A stretch of DNA of 64,000 nt from contig NZ_JACHEM010000001.1 in the NCBI RefSeq assembly GCF_014207445.1, positions 62,001-126,000 of the forward strand. The letters run 5' to 3'. The position numbers were made by a program, and so were the translations under genes. Origin of the DNA: Streptomyces candidus. Lineage in GTDB: Bacteria > Actinomycetota > Actinomycetes > Streptomycetales > Streptomycetaceae. This document shows positions 25,189 through 33,849 of this stretch, in pieces (the first letter of the stretch is position 1; each line of letters begins with the position of its first letter). The notes under the pieces are model-generated. The model was given only the letters and a program-made list of their open reading frames with translations. It searched no databases and was not told the origin of the DNA.

Positions 25189-27741
25189 GTGATACGTAAC
25201 GACGCCCTGGAGCAGTTGCCCGTACGCGGTGCCGTGCCCGCCCTCGAAGAGGCGCTGGCGGTGCACGGGACGGCGGTGCTCTGCGCGCCGCCCGGCACCG
25301 GCAAGACGACGCTGGTGCCGCTGGTCCTGGCCGGGCTGGTGGGCGGGGGGCCCGCACGACGGGTGGTGGTCGCCGAGCCGCGGCGGATCGCCGCGCGGGC
25401 GGCGGCCCGGCGGATGGCGTGGCTGCTGGGCGAGTCCGTCGGCGAGCGGGTCGGCTTCACCGTGCGCGGGGAGCGCACGGTGGGCCCGCGCACGGTGGTC
25501 GAGGTGGTCACGACGGGAGTGCTGCTGCAACGCCTCCAGCGTGACCAGGAACTGCCGGGTGTCGACGTGGTGGTCCTGGACGAGTGCCACGAGCGGCATC
25601 TCGACGCCGACACCGTGGCGGCCTTCCTCCTGGACGTGCGCGCGGCCCTGCGCCCGGAGCTGCGGCTGGTCGCGGCGTCCGCGACGACGGACGCGGCCGG
25701 CTGGGCCGAGCTGCTGGGCGGGGCGCCCGTGGTGGCGGCGCAGGGGGTGTCGTACCCGGTGGAGACGGTGTGGGCGCCGCCCGCGCGACCGGTACGGCCG
25801 CCGCACGGGATGCGGGTGGATCCGGCGCAGCTGACGCACGTGGCATCCGTGGTGCGGCGGGCGCTCGCCGAACGGGAGGGGGACGTGCTCTGCTTCCTGC
25901 CGGGGGTGGGCGAGATCGCCCGGGTGGCGGGCCGGTTGAAGGGCGTGGACGCCGAGGTGCTCCAGGTGCACGGGCGCGCGCCCGCCGCGGTGCAGGACGC
26001 GGTGCTGGCAGGGCCGGGAACGTCGGGACGCCGTGTTGTCCTGACCACCTCCGTCGCCGAGTCGAGCCTGACGGTGCCAGGTGTGCGGGTCGTCGTGGAC
26101 TCCGGGCTCGCGCGGGAGCCGCGTACCGACCACGCGCGTGGCCTGAGCGCGCTGACGACGGTACGGGCGTCCCGGGCGGCGGCACGGCAGCGGGCGGGCC
26201 GGGCCGGACGGGAGGCCCCGGGGGCGGCCTACCGCTGCTGGGACGAGGCGGAGGAGGCCCGGCTGGCCCCCTTCCCCAACCCGGAGATCAAGGTGGCCGA
26301 TCTGACGGCGTTCGCGCTCCAGGTGGCCTGCTGGGGCGATCCGGACGCGTCCGGGCTCGCCCTGCTGGACGCTCCCCCGGCCGGGGCAATGGCGGCGGCC
26401 CGGGAGGTCCTGTCCGCCGTCGGCGCGGTGGACGCGGAGGGCAGGGCCACGCAGCGCGGCGTACGGCTGTCGCGGCTCGGACTGCACCCCCGGCTGGGAC
26501 GGGCGCTGCTGGACGGCGCCCGGGAGGTTGGGGCACGGCGGGCGGCGGAGGTGGTGGCGCTGCTGAGCGAGGAGCCGCCGCGGGAGTACGGGGACGACCT
26601 GGCGGACGCCTGGCGGGCGGCACGGCGCGGCAACGACGCGTACGGGGCCCGATGGGGCCAGGAGGCACGGAGGCTGGCTTCGTCGGTGGCGGGGGCCGAG
26701 GGGGACGGTTCGGGATCGGAACGGCGTGCGGGTTCGAGTCCGGGTGCGGGTGCCGGAGGTGACGATGCCGTGGCCGGGCTGGTAGCGGCTCTGGCCTTTC
26801 CGGAACGGTTGGCGAGGGCCCGGGGGGCGGGTGCGTTCCTGATGGTGTCCGGGACGGGTGCCGAGGTCGGTGAGGGGTCGCGGCTGCGGAGTGCCCCGTG
26901 GCTGGCGGTGGCGGTCGCGGACCGGCCCGCGCACGCGGCGTCCGCGCGGGTCCGGCTCGCGGCTGTCGTGGACGAGGACACCGCCCGCCTGGCGGCCGAG
27001 CACGTACGGGCGCAGGGGGAGGAAGTCCGCTGGGAGGGCGGGGACGTCGTCGCCCGGCGGGTGGAGCGGCTGGGCGCCGTCGAGTTGTCCGCACGGCCGC
27101 TGCGGGACGCGCCACTCGTGCGCGTGCACGAAGCGCTGCGGGAGGGGCTGCGGCGGGAGGGGCTCGGGCTGCTGCGGTGGACGCGGGACGCGGAGGGGCT
27201 TCGGCAACGCCTGGCCTTCCTGCACAGGGTGCTGGGAGCGCCCTGGCCGGACGTGTCGGACGCCTCCTTGTCCGGACATACGGACGAATGGCTGGAGCCG
27301 GAGTTGTCACGTGCGCGGCGTCGGGCGGACCTGGGGCGCATCGACGCCGGCCAGGCGCTGCAGCGATTGCTGCCGTGGGCCGCTGGCGAGGCGGGTCGGC
27401 TGGAGGAGTACGCGCCGGAGCGGATCCGGGTGCCGAGCGGGTCGCGCATCCGGGTGGACTACGGCGGCGAACAGCCGGTGCTGGCGGTGAAGTTGCAGGA
27501 GATGTTCGGGTTGGCCCGGACGCCGCGGGTGGGGGGTCCGGCGCAGGTCCCGGTACTCGTACACCTGCTGTCCCCGGCGGGCCGGCCCGCAGCGGTCACC
27601 GCAGACCTGGAGTCCTTCTGGAAGGAGGGGTACCGGGGGGTACGGGCCGAGCTGCGGGGGCGGTACCCGAAGCACCCTTGGCCGGAGGACCCGATGGAGG
27701 TGGAAGCGACCCGCTTCACCAAGGCGAGGCTGCGGGGGTAG
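25189..27741 (+). CDS. hrpB: ATP-dependent helicase HrpB
   Basis: An 850-residue DEAH/RHA-type helicase of the HrpB family. The P-loop APPGTGKTTLVPL is near residue 32. VAEPRRIAARAAARRMA (motif Ia) follows, then VVLDECHERHLDAD (DECH box, near 128), ASATTDA, and, in the second RecA domain, LTTSVAESSLTVPGVR and RQRAGRAGREAPGAAYR. The C-terminal HrpB region is recognisable in IRVDYGGEQPVLAVKLQEMFGL and YPKHPWPEDPMEVEATRF. A low-complexity glycine/serine stretch near residue 505 interrupts the middle. The start is GTG 25189. HrpB is an accessory RNA/DNA helicase without an assigned substrate in Streptomyces. Confidence 0.95.
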   Translation: MIRNDALEQLPVRGAVPALEEALAVHGTAVLCAPPGTGKTTLVPLVLAGLVGGGPARRVVVAEPRRIAARAAARRMAWLLGESVGERVGFTVRGERTVGPRTVVEVVTTGVLLQRLQRDQELPGVDVVVLDECHERHLDADTVAAFLLDVRAALRPELRLVAASATTDAAGWAELLGGAPVVAAQGVSYPVETVWAPPARPVRPPHGMRVDPAQLTHVASVVRRALAEREGDVLCFLPGVGEIARVAGRLKGVDAEVLQVHGRAPAAVQDAVLAGPGTSGRRVVLTTSVAESSLTVPGVRVVVDSGLAREPRTDHARGLSALTTVRASRAAARQRAGRAGREAPGAAYRCWDEAEEARLAPFPNPEIKVADLTAFALQVACWGDPDASGLALLDAPPAGAMAAAREVLSAVGAVDAEGRATQRGVRLSRLGLHPRLGRALLDGAREVGARRAAEVVALLSEEPPREYGDDLADAWRAARRGNDAYGARWGQEARRLASSVAGAEGDGSGSERRAGSSPGAGAGGDDAVAGLVAALAFPERLARARGAGAFLMVSGTGAEVGEGSRLRSAPWLAVAVADRPAHAASARVRLAAVVDEDTARLAAEHVRAQGEEVRWEGGDVVARRVERLGAVELSARPLRDAPLVRVHEALREGLRREGLGLLRWTRDAEGLRQRLAFLHRVLGAPWPDVSDASLSGHTDEWLEPELSRARRRADLGRIDAGQALQRLLPWAAGEAGRLEEYAPERIRVPSGSRIRVDYGGEQPVLAVKLQEMFGLARTPRVGGPAQVPVLVHLLSPAGRPAAVTADLESFWKEGYRGVRAELRGRYPKHPWPEDPMEVEATRFTKARLRG

Positions 27742-28044
27742 GGCGGAGGCGCTGCGGGTACGGACGGCCGGCGGATCCGGGGCCGTTCCGTGGGGGCAGG
27801 GTGGCGCAGGCAGTGCGGGCCGATCGCTCCGGCGCCGGCACGGCGCGCGGGCAGGAGCCGACCGACCGCGCGGTGTCCCACGTCCTCGACGCGGTGGCCC
27901 GGTTCCGGAGCCCTTACGTTCCCGCTGCCCGGGCGCCGGGCTGCTTCCGCACCTCCCCGGTCGGTGCGGGTCGGGATGCGGTGCGGAACTCGGTGCGGGG
28001 GCCGGGGGTTGTCGTCCCTGCCCCCGCACCGGATCGTCCGCTGC
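27742..28044. other. Convergent intergenic region, no gene seen
   Basis: The 303 bases between the stops of hrpB and the transglycosylase gene carry open frames on both strands but none with start signals or recognisable content. I see no strong hairpin. Confidence 0.5.
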
Positions 28045-29820
28045 CTACGGCTTCGCCGTGCCCGTCGGCGAGGCCGTGCCCGTCGGGGTCTGCGTCGGCG
28101 TGGTGGGCGTCGTCGTCGGGGGCGGGGTGGTCGGCTTCGCCGTGACCGTCAGCTCGACGTTGAGCACGACGCCGTCCGCGACGATGCGCAGGACGTACGT
28201 ACCGGGGGCGTCGTCCGCGTACAGCTCCGGCAGCGTCAGCGTGCCGTCCGTTCCCGTGGTGAGCGCGCCCAGCGTGCGGACCGCCGTGCCGTCCTCCGCC
28301 TTGAAGTACGGGCCCTTGGCGCCCACGATCACGGCGGACACCCTGGCCCCGGCGAGCGCCCTGCCGTCGGTGGTGGCCTTCACCTCGACCGCGGTGGCGA
28401 ACGCGGTCCCGGCCTCTGCCTCGACCTCGGTGTCGGAAGTACGGACCAACGTGTCGGCCTTCGGCGCCGGGGCGGGCCTGGCCGTGACCGACGCCCAGAA
28501 CTCGGCGGCCGGGGCGCCGGGCGCCGTGGCCCGGATCACGAACGACCCGGCCCTGTCGCCCGCCGCGAGGACGGGCGCGGTCGCGAGGCCGTCCTTGCCG
28601 GTGGTGACGGTGGTGCGCAGCGCGTTGCCCGGGAAGCGGGCTTCGGTGGCACCGACGACCGTGAAGACGACCCTGACTCCCGCCACTGGCTTGCCCGTCG
28701 CGGACAGCGCACGCACGGCCGGACGGGCGGCGAACCTTCCGCCGGCGACCGCGGTGGGCTTCTGCCCGCCGGCCACGACCAGCCGGGCCGCCCCGGCCGG
28801 GGTGGTGGGCGTGGTGGGCATGGTCGTGGGAGGCGTGGCGGGCGGGGAGGTCGGCGGGGTCGGGGTGGGCTTGCCGCCGGATGCGGGCGGCGTGGTGGTT
28901 CCCGGGGCCGGCGGCGAGGTGGGGGTGCTGGTGCCGGGCTTCGTGCCCTGGCCCGCACTGCCGGTGCCGACGGGGGTCCCGCGGTGGCTGTCGGGTTCCG
29001 GGGTGACGGGCAGGACACCGGTGCCGTCCGGGACCTCGTGGGTGCCGCGGTTGTAGTAGTCGAACCAGGACAGGACGGTCCGCAGGTACTCCCGCGAGCG
29101 GTTGTAGCTGAGTATCGCCCTGTCGCGGTCCTCGGGATTCGTCATGTCCCGGGAGCCCGCGCAGAGGTAGTGCCCGGCGGCGAGCGCCGCGTCGTAGATG
29201 TTGTTGGGGTCCTTGCGGCCGTCGCCGTTGCCGTCCTTGCCGTTGCGGGCCCAGGTCGAGGGGATGAACTGCATCGGGCCGACCGCCCGGTCGTACGCGG
29301 TGTCCCCGTCGAACTCGCCGTCGTCGGTGTCCGGGATGTTGGCGAAGCCGATGCCGTTGAGGACCGGGCCGCGGATCGAACCGGTGGAGTCGCCCTGGGC
29401 GTCGACCTGGCCGCCGCGTGCGTGTCCGGACTCCACCTTGCCGATGGCGGCGAGGAGTTGCCACGGCAGGCGGCAGGAGGGGTCGGCCGCCTCGACAGCC
29501 GCCTGCGCCTTCTTGTACGCGTCCAGGACGGTGACCGGAAGGCCTGCTTCCGCCTCGCCCGCCGGGGTGGTGGCACCGGTGCCGGGCGCGCCTGTGCTCG
29601 TCCCGGGCCTGGGGGTGGTCAGCGGCGGAAGGTCGGTGTAGTACGGGGAGTTGCCGGACGCCGCGGACTCGGGCGCGGGCTGCGCGCCGGCCGCCTGCCC
29701 GCTGTACGGGCTCGCCGGAGCCCCGGGAGCCTGTGACGCGGACAGAGCGGCCACGGCTATCGCCGCGACCGCAGTCGTGGTCGCCCCCTTGCGCAACCGG
29801 CGACCGAACTGTGCTGCCAT
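28045..29820 (-). CDS. Secreted lytic transglycosylase with Ig-like repeats
   Basis: A 591-residue exported protein. Residues 1 to about 35 form a signal peptide (basic RRLRKG, then an alanine-rich core ending near SQAPGA). A threonine/proline stretch follows, then the MltB/SLT-type catalytic domain (about 95-275): LLAAIGKVESGHARGG carries the catalytic glutamate, and AVGPMQFIPSTWARNG and DPNNIYDAALAAGHYLC are typical. Next comes a long T/P-rich linker and two beta-sandwich repeats, each opening RLVVAGG- or ADTLVRTSDTEVEAEAG-like and ending in a VTVTAKP-type strand, then a T/P-rich tail. It should cleave peptidoglycan in the wall. The start ATG 29820 follows GGGGAGGGA. The repeats may bind the wall; that is inference. 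Confidence 0.87.
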   Translation of the reverse strand: MAAQFGRRLRKGATTTAVAAIAVAALSASQAPGAPASPYSGQAAGAQPAPESAASGNSPYYTDLPPLTTPRPGTSTGAPGTGATTPAGEAEAGLPVTVLDAYKKAQAAVEAADPSCRLPWQLLAAIGKVESGHARGGQVDAQGDSTGSIRGPVLNGIGFANIPDTDDGEFDGDTAYDRAVGPMQFIPSTWARNGKDGNGDGRKDPNNIYDAALAAGHYLCAGSRDMTNPEDRDRAILSYNRSREYLRTVLSWFDYYNRGTHEVPDGTGVLPVTPEPDSHRGTPVGTGSAGQGTKPGTSTPTSPPAPGTTTPPASGGKPTPTPPTSPPATPPTTMPTTPTTPAGAARLVVAGGQKPTAVAGGRFAARPAVRALSATGKPVAGVRVVFTVVGATEARFPGNALRTTVTTGKDGLATAPVLAAGDRAGSFVIRATAPGAPAAEFWASVTARPAPAPKADTLVRTSDTEVEAEAGTAFATAVEVKATTDGRALAGARVSAVIVGAKGPYFKAEDGTAVRTLGALTTGTDGTLTLPELYADDAPGTYVLRIVADGVVLNVELTVTAKPTTPPPTTTPTTPTQTPTGTASPTGTAKP

Positions 29821-30027
29821 ACGAGTGGTCCCTCCCCATCGACGGCGGTACGCGCTCCCCAGCGCGACGACCCACGTGACACTACGACAACTCACGGCCC
29901 CGTATAACCGGCTCCTGAGCGCTTTTCACCACTTCGACACCTTCGCATCTCCGCGCATACTTGACGCCATGATCGACAGCAGTCGAACGAGCAGCAGACT
30001 GCAACACCTGTCCACCTGGGGGCGTAC

Positions 30028-30888
30028 GTGCCGTTCACACTCAGTCATGCGGCGGCCGTGCTGCCCGGAATCCGCCGTGACGGCACCGGCCGCGGCCCGC
30101 TGCTGCCCTCGGCGCTGGTCGCCGGTTCCTTCGCCCCGGACCTGACGTACTACGCCGCCTCCGGTGTCCCCGGCGGCATGGACTTCGGCAGCCTCACTCA
30201 CTCGCTGCTGGGCATCCTCACCGTGGACGTGCTGTGCGCGGCGGGGCTGGTGTGGCTGTGGGTGCTGGTGCGGGCGCCGTTGGTCGCGCTGCTGCCACGC
30301 CGGCGGCAAGGGAGGGTGTACGGGTTGCTGCGCGGGGCCCGGTGGGGGGCCGTGTCGCCCGCCCTGGCGGGGAAGTTCGTGCTCTCGGCCGTCATCGGCG
30401 CGCTCACCCACGTCACCTGGGACCTCTTCACGCACCCGGGACGGCTCGGCATGGAACTCTTTCCGGCCCTCGGGGCGGTGTACGCGGGACTGCCGCTCTA
30501 CACCTACGCCCAGTACGGATCGTCCGCGCTGGCAGCTTTCGGGCTCGGCTGGTTCGTGCTCACGGCGCTGCGGCGGCAGCCCGCCGACGGCTCCACCACC
30601 GCGGTGCCGCTGCTGACCGCACGGCAGCGGGCGGCCGGCGGGGCCCTGCTCGTGGGATGCGCGGTGCTCGGTGCGGTTCTCCGGTGCGTGCGCTGGGCCG
30701 CGCACCAGAGCGTCCCGCTGCGGCCCTTCGACTACGTGCCGACGATCTGCTTCGGCGCAGGCGCGGGACTGCTGGTGGGCCTGCTGCTGTACGCGGCACT
30801 GGTCGGCCGGTGGCGGCGGGCCGCACTCCGGGAGGCGGCACCCCGCGACGACGTGGCGCGGGCCAGCCCCCGTACCCGATCGCACTGA
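30028..30888 (+). CDS. DUF4184 family membrane protein
   Basis: A 286-residue protein with about six hydrophobic segments. It opens MPFTLSHAAAVLPG, the DUF4184 hallmark, and has GSFAPDLTYYA, FGSLTHSLLG and ALTHVTWDLFTHPGRLG. The repeated histidines and aspartates at membrane borders recall the metal-dependent YdjM/LexA-regulated membrane hydrolases. The function is unknown. The start is GTG 30028 with GGGGG a few bases ahead. It is convergent with polA across a perfect hairpin. Confidence 0.88.
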   Translation: MPFTLSHAAAVLPGIRRDGTGRGPLLPSALVAGSFAPDLTYYAASGVPGGMDFGSLTHSLLGILTVDVLCAAGLVWLWVLVRAPLVALLPRRRQGRVYGLLRGARWGAVSPALAGKFVLSAVIGALTHVTWDLFTHPGRLGMELFPALGAVYAGLPLYTYAQYGSSALAAFGLGWFVLTALRRQPADGSTTAVPLLTARQRAAGGALLVGCAVLGAVLRCVRWAAHQSVPLRPFDYVPTICFGAGAGLLVGLLLYAALVGRWRRAALREAAPRDDVARASPRTRSH

Positions 30889-30911
30889 TCGCGCACCGCG
30901 GCGGGCCCCAT

Positions 30912-30939
30912 CGGCGGCCGGGGCGAACCCCGGCCGCCG
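30912..30939. terminator. Perfect 12-bp hairpin, bidirectional terminator
   Basis: Arms 30912-30923 and 30928-30939 are exact complements (12 bp, all G/C) around the tetraloop CGAA. It stands between the convergent ends of the DUF4184 gene and polA, 26 bases from the polA stop. Confidence 0.8.
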
Positions 30940-30964
30940 CACCCTCCGCGGGTCCGCGAGCGGG

Positions 30965-33703
30965 TCAGTGCGCGGCGGACTCCCAGTCCGCGCCGACACC
31001 CACCGACACGTCCAGCGGCGCCCGCAGCTGCACGGCTCCCGCCATCTCGCGGCGGACGATCTCCTCGACCTGCTTCCGCTCGCCCTTCGCGATCTCCAGC
31101 ACGATTTCGTCGTGCACCTGGAGCAGCATCCGCGAGGTGAGCCCTGCTCTCTCCAGTGCCGCGTCCACGTTCAGCATCGCGACCTTCACGATGTCGGCGG
31201 CGGTGCCCTGGATGGGGGCGTTGAGCGCCATCCGCTCGGCCATCTCACGGCGCTGACGGTTGTCGCTGTTGAGGTCGGGGAGGTAGCGGCGGCGGCCGAG
31301 CATGGTCTCGGTGTAGCCCGTGGCGCGGGCCTCCTCGACGGCGCGCTGGAGATAGTCCTGCACCCCGCCGAACCGCTCGAAGAACGTGTTCATCAGACCT
31401 CGGGCCTCCCCCGCGTCGATGTTCAGCTGCTGCGAGAGGCCGAACGCCGACAGCCCGTACGCCAGTCCGTACGACATCGCCTTGATCTTGCGGCGCATCT
31501 CCGGGTCGACCGCCTCGCGCGCCACCCCGAACACCTGGGAGGCCACCGTGGTGTGCAGGTCCTCACCGGACTTGAACGCCTCGATCAGCCCGGCGTCCTC
31601 CGACAGGTGCGCCATCACCCGCAGTTCGATCTGGCTGTAGTCCGCCGTCATCAGGCACTCGTAGCCCTCACCGACGACGAAGCCGCGCCGGATCGCCCGG
31701 CCCTCGTCGGTACGCACCGGGATGTTCTGCAGGTTGGGCTCGGTGGACGACAGCCGTCCGGTCGCCGCCACCGTCTGGTTGAAGGTGGTGTGGATACGGC
31801 CGTCCGCGGCGATCGTCTTGATCAGGCCCTCGACGGTGACCCGCAGCTTCGCCTGCTCCCGGTGGCGCAGCATGATCACCGGCAGCTCGTGCTCGGTCTG
31901 CGCCGCCAGCCACGCCAGCGCGTCCGCGTCCGTCGTGTAGCCGGTCTTGGTCTTCTTCGTCCTGGGAAGCGCCAGCTCGCCGAAGAGGATCTCCTGGAGC
32001 TGCTTGGGCGAGCCCAGGTTGAACTCGCGTCCCGCCGCGTCGTGCGCCTCGCCCACGGCCTGCTGCACCGAAGCCGCGAACTGCCCTTCCATCGCCTCCA
32101 GATGAGCCCGGTCGGCGGCGATGCCGTGCCGCTCCAGACGGGCCAGCAGGATCGAGGTCGGCAGCTCCACGTCGTGCAGCAGCTCTGCCGCGCCCACCTC
32201 CTTGAGCTTTTCCGTGAACGCCTCGCCCAGGTCGAGGATCGTGCGCGCCTGCCCCATCAGGGCGTCGGCCTCGGCCCGCTCGTCCTCCTCGGAACCGAAC
32301 GCCAACTGGCCCTCCGCGGCGCCGGCAGGCGCCAGCTCACGGCCCAGGTACTCCACCGACAGGGCGTCCAGCGCGAACGACCGGCGCCCCGGCTTGACCA
32401 GGTACGCCGCGAGCGCGGTGTCCATGCTGACCCCGGCCAGCCGCCAGCCGTGCTCGGGCAGAACCCGCATCACACCCTTGGCGTTGTGCAGGACCTTGGG
32501 ACTGTCCGCGCCGGCGAACCAGGCGGCGACGGCCTTCTCGTCGGCCTCGTCGAGCTGGGCCGGGTCGAACCAGGCGGCGGCCCCGTCCGCGGCGGCCAAC
32601 GCGATCTCGGTGACGCCACCGGTGCCCAGCGACCACGTGTCGACGGTGGCGACGCCGAGCGGCTGCGCGCCGTGCTCCGCCAGCCACGGGGCCACCTCGC
32701 CCGTGCCGAGCACCGTGCCGTCGAGCTGGAGACCTGCGGCCGGAGCGGCGGTCTCCTCCTCGGCGGCCCCCGGGTCCACGGCGTACAGACGCTCGCGCAG
32801 CGACGGGTTGCGGATCTCCAGAACGTCCAGGACACCGGCCACCGCCTCGCGGTCGTACGGCGCGCGCAGCAGGTCGGCCGGGCCCTTGGGCAGCTCCACG
32901 TCCCGCACCATCTCGGTGAGCTTGCGGTTCATCTTCACCGCGTCCAGGTGGTCGCGGAAGTTCTGCCCGGCGACACCCTTGACCTCCGCGGCACGCGCCA
33001 CCAGCTCCGCGAACGAACCGAACTCGTTGATCCACTTCGCGGCGGTCTTCTCGCCGACCTTCGGAATGCCCGGAAGGTTGTCGGACGGGTCGCCGCGCAG
33101 CGCCGCGAAGTCCGGGTACTGCTGCGGCGTCAACCCGTACTTCTCCTCGACCTTCTCCGGAGTGAACCGGGTCAGCTCGGAGACGCCCTTCGTCGGGTAC
33201 AGCACGGTGACGTGCTCCGTGATCAGCTGGAACGAGTCACGGTCGCCCGTCACGATCAGCACGTCGAAACCGGCCGCCTCGGCCTGCGTGGCGAGTGTCG
33301 CGATGACGTCGTCCGCCTCGAACCCGTCGATGGCGAACCGGTCCACGTGCATCGCGTCGAGGAGCTCGCCGATCAGCTCGACCTGCCCCTTGAACTCGTC
33401 GGGCGTCTTCGAGCGGTTCGCCTTGTACTCCGGGAACTCCTCGGACCGCCAGGTCTTGCGGGACACGTCGAACGCCACCGCGAAGTGCGTCGGCGCCTCG
33501 TCACGCAACGTGTTCGCCAGCATCGAGGCGAACCCGTAGATGGCGTTCGTCGGCTGGCCGCTCGCGGTCGTGAAGTTCTCCGCGGGCAGCGCGAAGAACG
33601 CCCGGTACGCCAGGGAGTGCCCGTCCATGAGGAGCAGGCGGGGTCGGCTCCGCTGCTCGGCTGCGGGGAGGTCTGCGGTCTTCTTCGCTGCTGTCTTTGC
33701 CAC
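30965..33703 (-). CDS. polA: DNA polymerase I
   Basis: A 912-residue family A polymerase for gap filling and primer removal. Residues from about 20 to 310 are the 5'-3' exonuclease (LLLMDGHSLAYRAFFALP, IVTGDRDSFQL, LRGDPSDNLPGIPKVGEKTA). The middle domain keeps the 3'-5' exonuclease fold, but the DxE motif reads ATVDTWS, so proofreading is probably lost, as in other actinobacterial Pol I. The polymerase part has motif A MTADYSQIELRVMAHLS, motif B RRKIKAMSYGLAYGLS and motif C LLQVHDEIVLE. I start at GTG 33703 (VAKTAAKK). It is divergent from the oxidoreductase at 33850. Confidence 0.97.
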   Translation of the reverse strand: MAKTAAKKTADLPAAEQRSRPRLLLMDGHSLAYRAFFALPAENFTTASGQPTNAIYGFASMLANTLRDEAPTHFAVAFDVSRKTWRSEEFPEYKANRSKTPDEFKGQVELIGELLDAMHVDRFAIDGFEADDVIATLATQAEAAGFDVLIVTGDRDSFQLITEHVTVLYPTKGVSELTRFTPEKVEEKYGLTPQQYPDFAALRGDPSDNLPGIPKVGEKTAAKWINEFGSFAELVARAAEVKGVAGQNFRDHLDAVKMNRKLTEMVRDVELPKGPADLLRAPYDREAVAGVLDVLEIRNPSLRERLYAVDPGAAEEETAAPAAGLQLDGTVLGTGEVAPWLAEHGAQPLGVATVDTWSLGTGGVTEIALAAADGAAAWFDPAQLDEADEKAVAAWFAGADSPKVLHNAKGVMRVLPEHGWRLAGVSMDTALAAYLVKPGRRSFALDALSVEYLGRELAPAGAAEGQLAFGSEEDERAEADALMGQARTILDLGEAFTEKLKEVGAAELLHDVELPTSILLARLERHGIAADRAHLEAMEGQFAASVQQAVGEAHDAAGREFNLGSPKQLQEILFGELALPRTKKTKTGYTTDADALAWLAAQTEHELPVIMLRHREQAKLRVTVEGLIKTIAADGRIHTTFNQTVAATGRLSSTEPNLQNIPVRTDEGRAIRRGFVVGEGYECLMTADYSQIELRVMAHLSEDAGLIEAFKSGEDLHTTVASQVFGVAREAVDPEMRRKIKAMSYGLAYGLSAFGLSQQLNIDAGEARGLMNTFFERFGGVQDYLQRAVEEARATGYTETMLGRRRYLPDLNSDNRQRREMAERMALNAPIQGTAADIVKVAMLNVDAALERAGLTSRMLLQVHDEIVLEIAKGERKQVEEIVRREMAGAVQLRAPLDVSVGVGADWESAAH

Positions 33704-33849
33704 GCCCCCGATCCTAGGCGGCGCCACCGACAATCCCACCCGCGCACCGGTCGAGCCCCGCCCCTCGGGCACCGGCTGTCAGTGCTCCGTGACAGGATCG
33801 AATACGTACCGCACGCAGTCGCCACACCCACCGCTCGAAGGGGAGCGCC

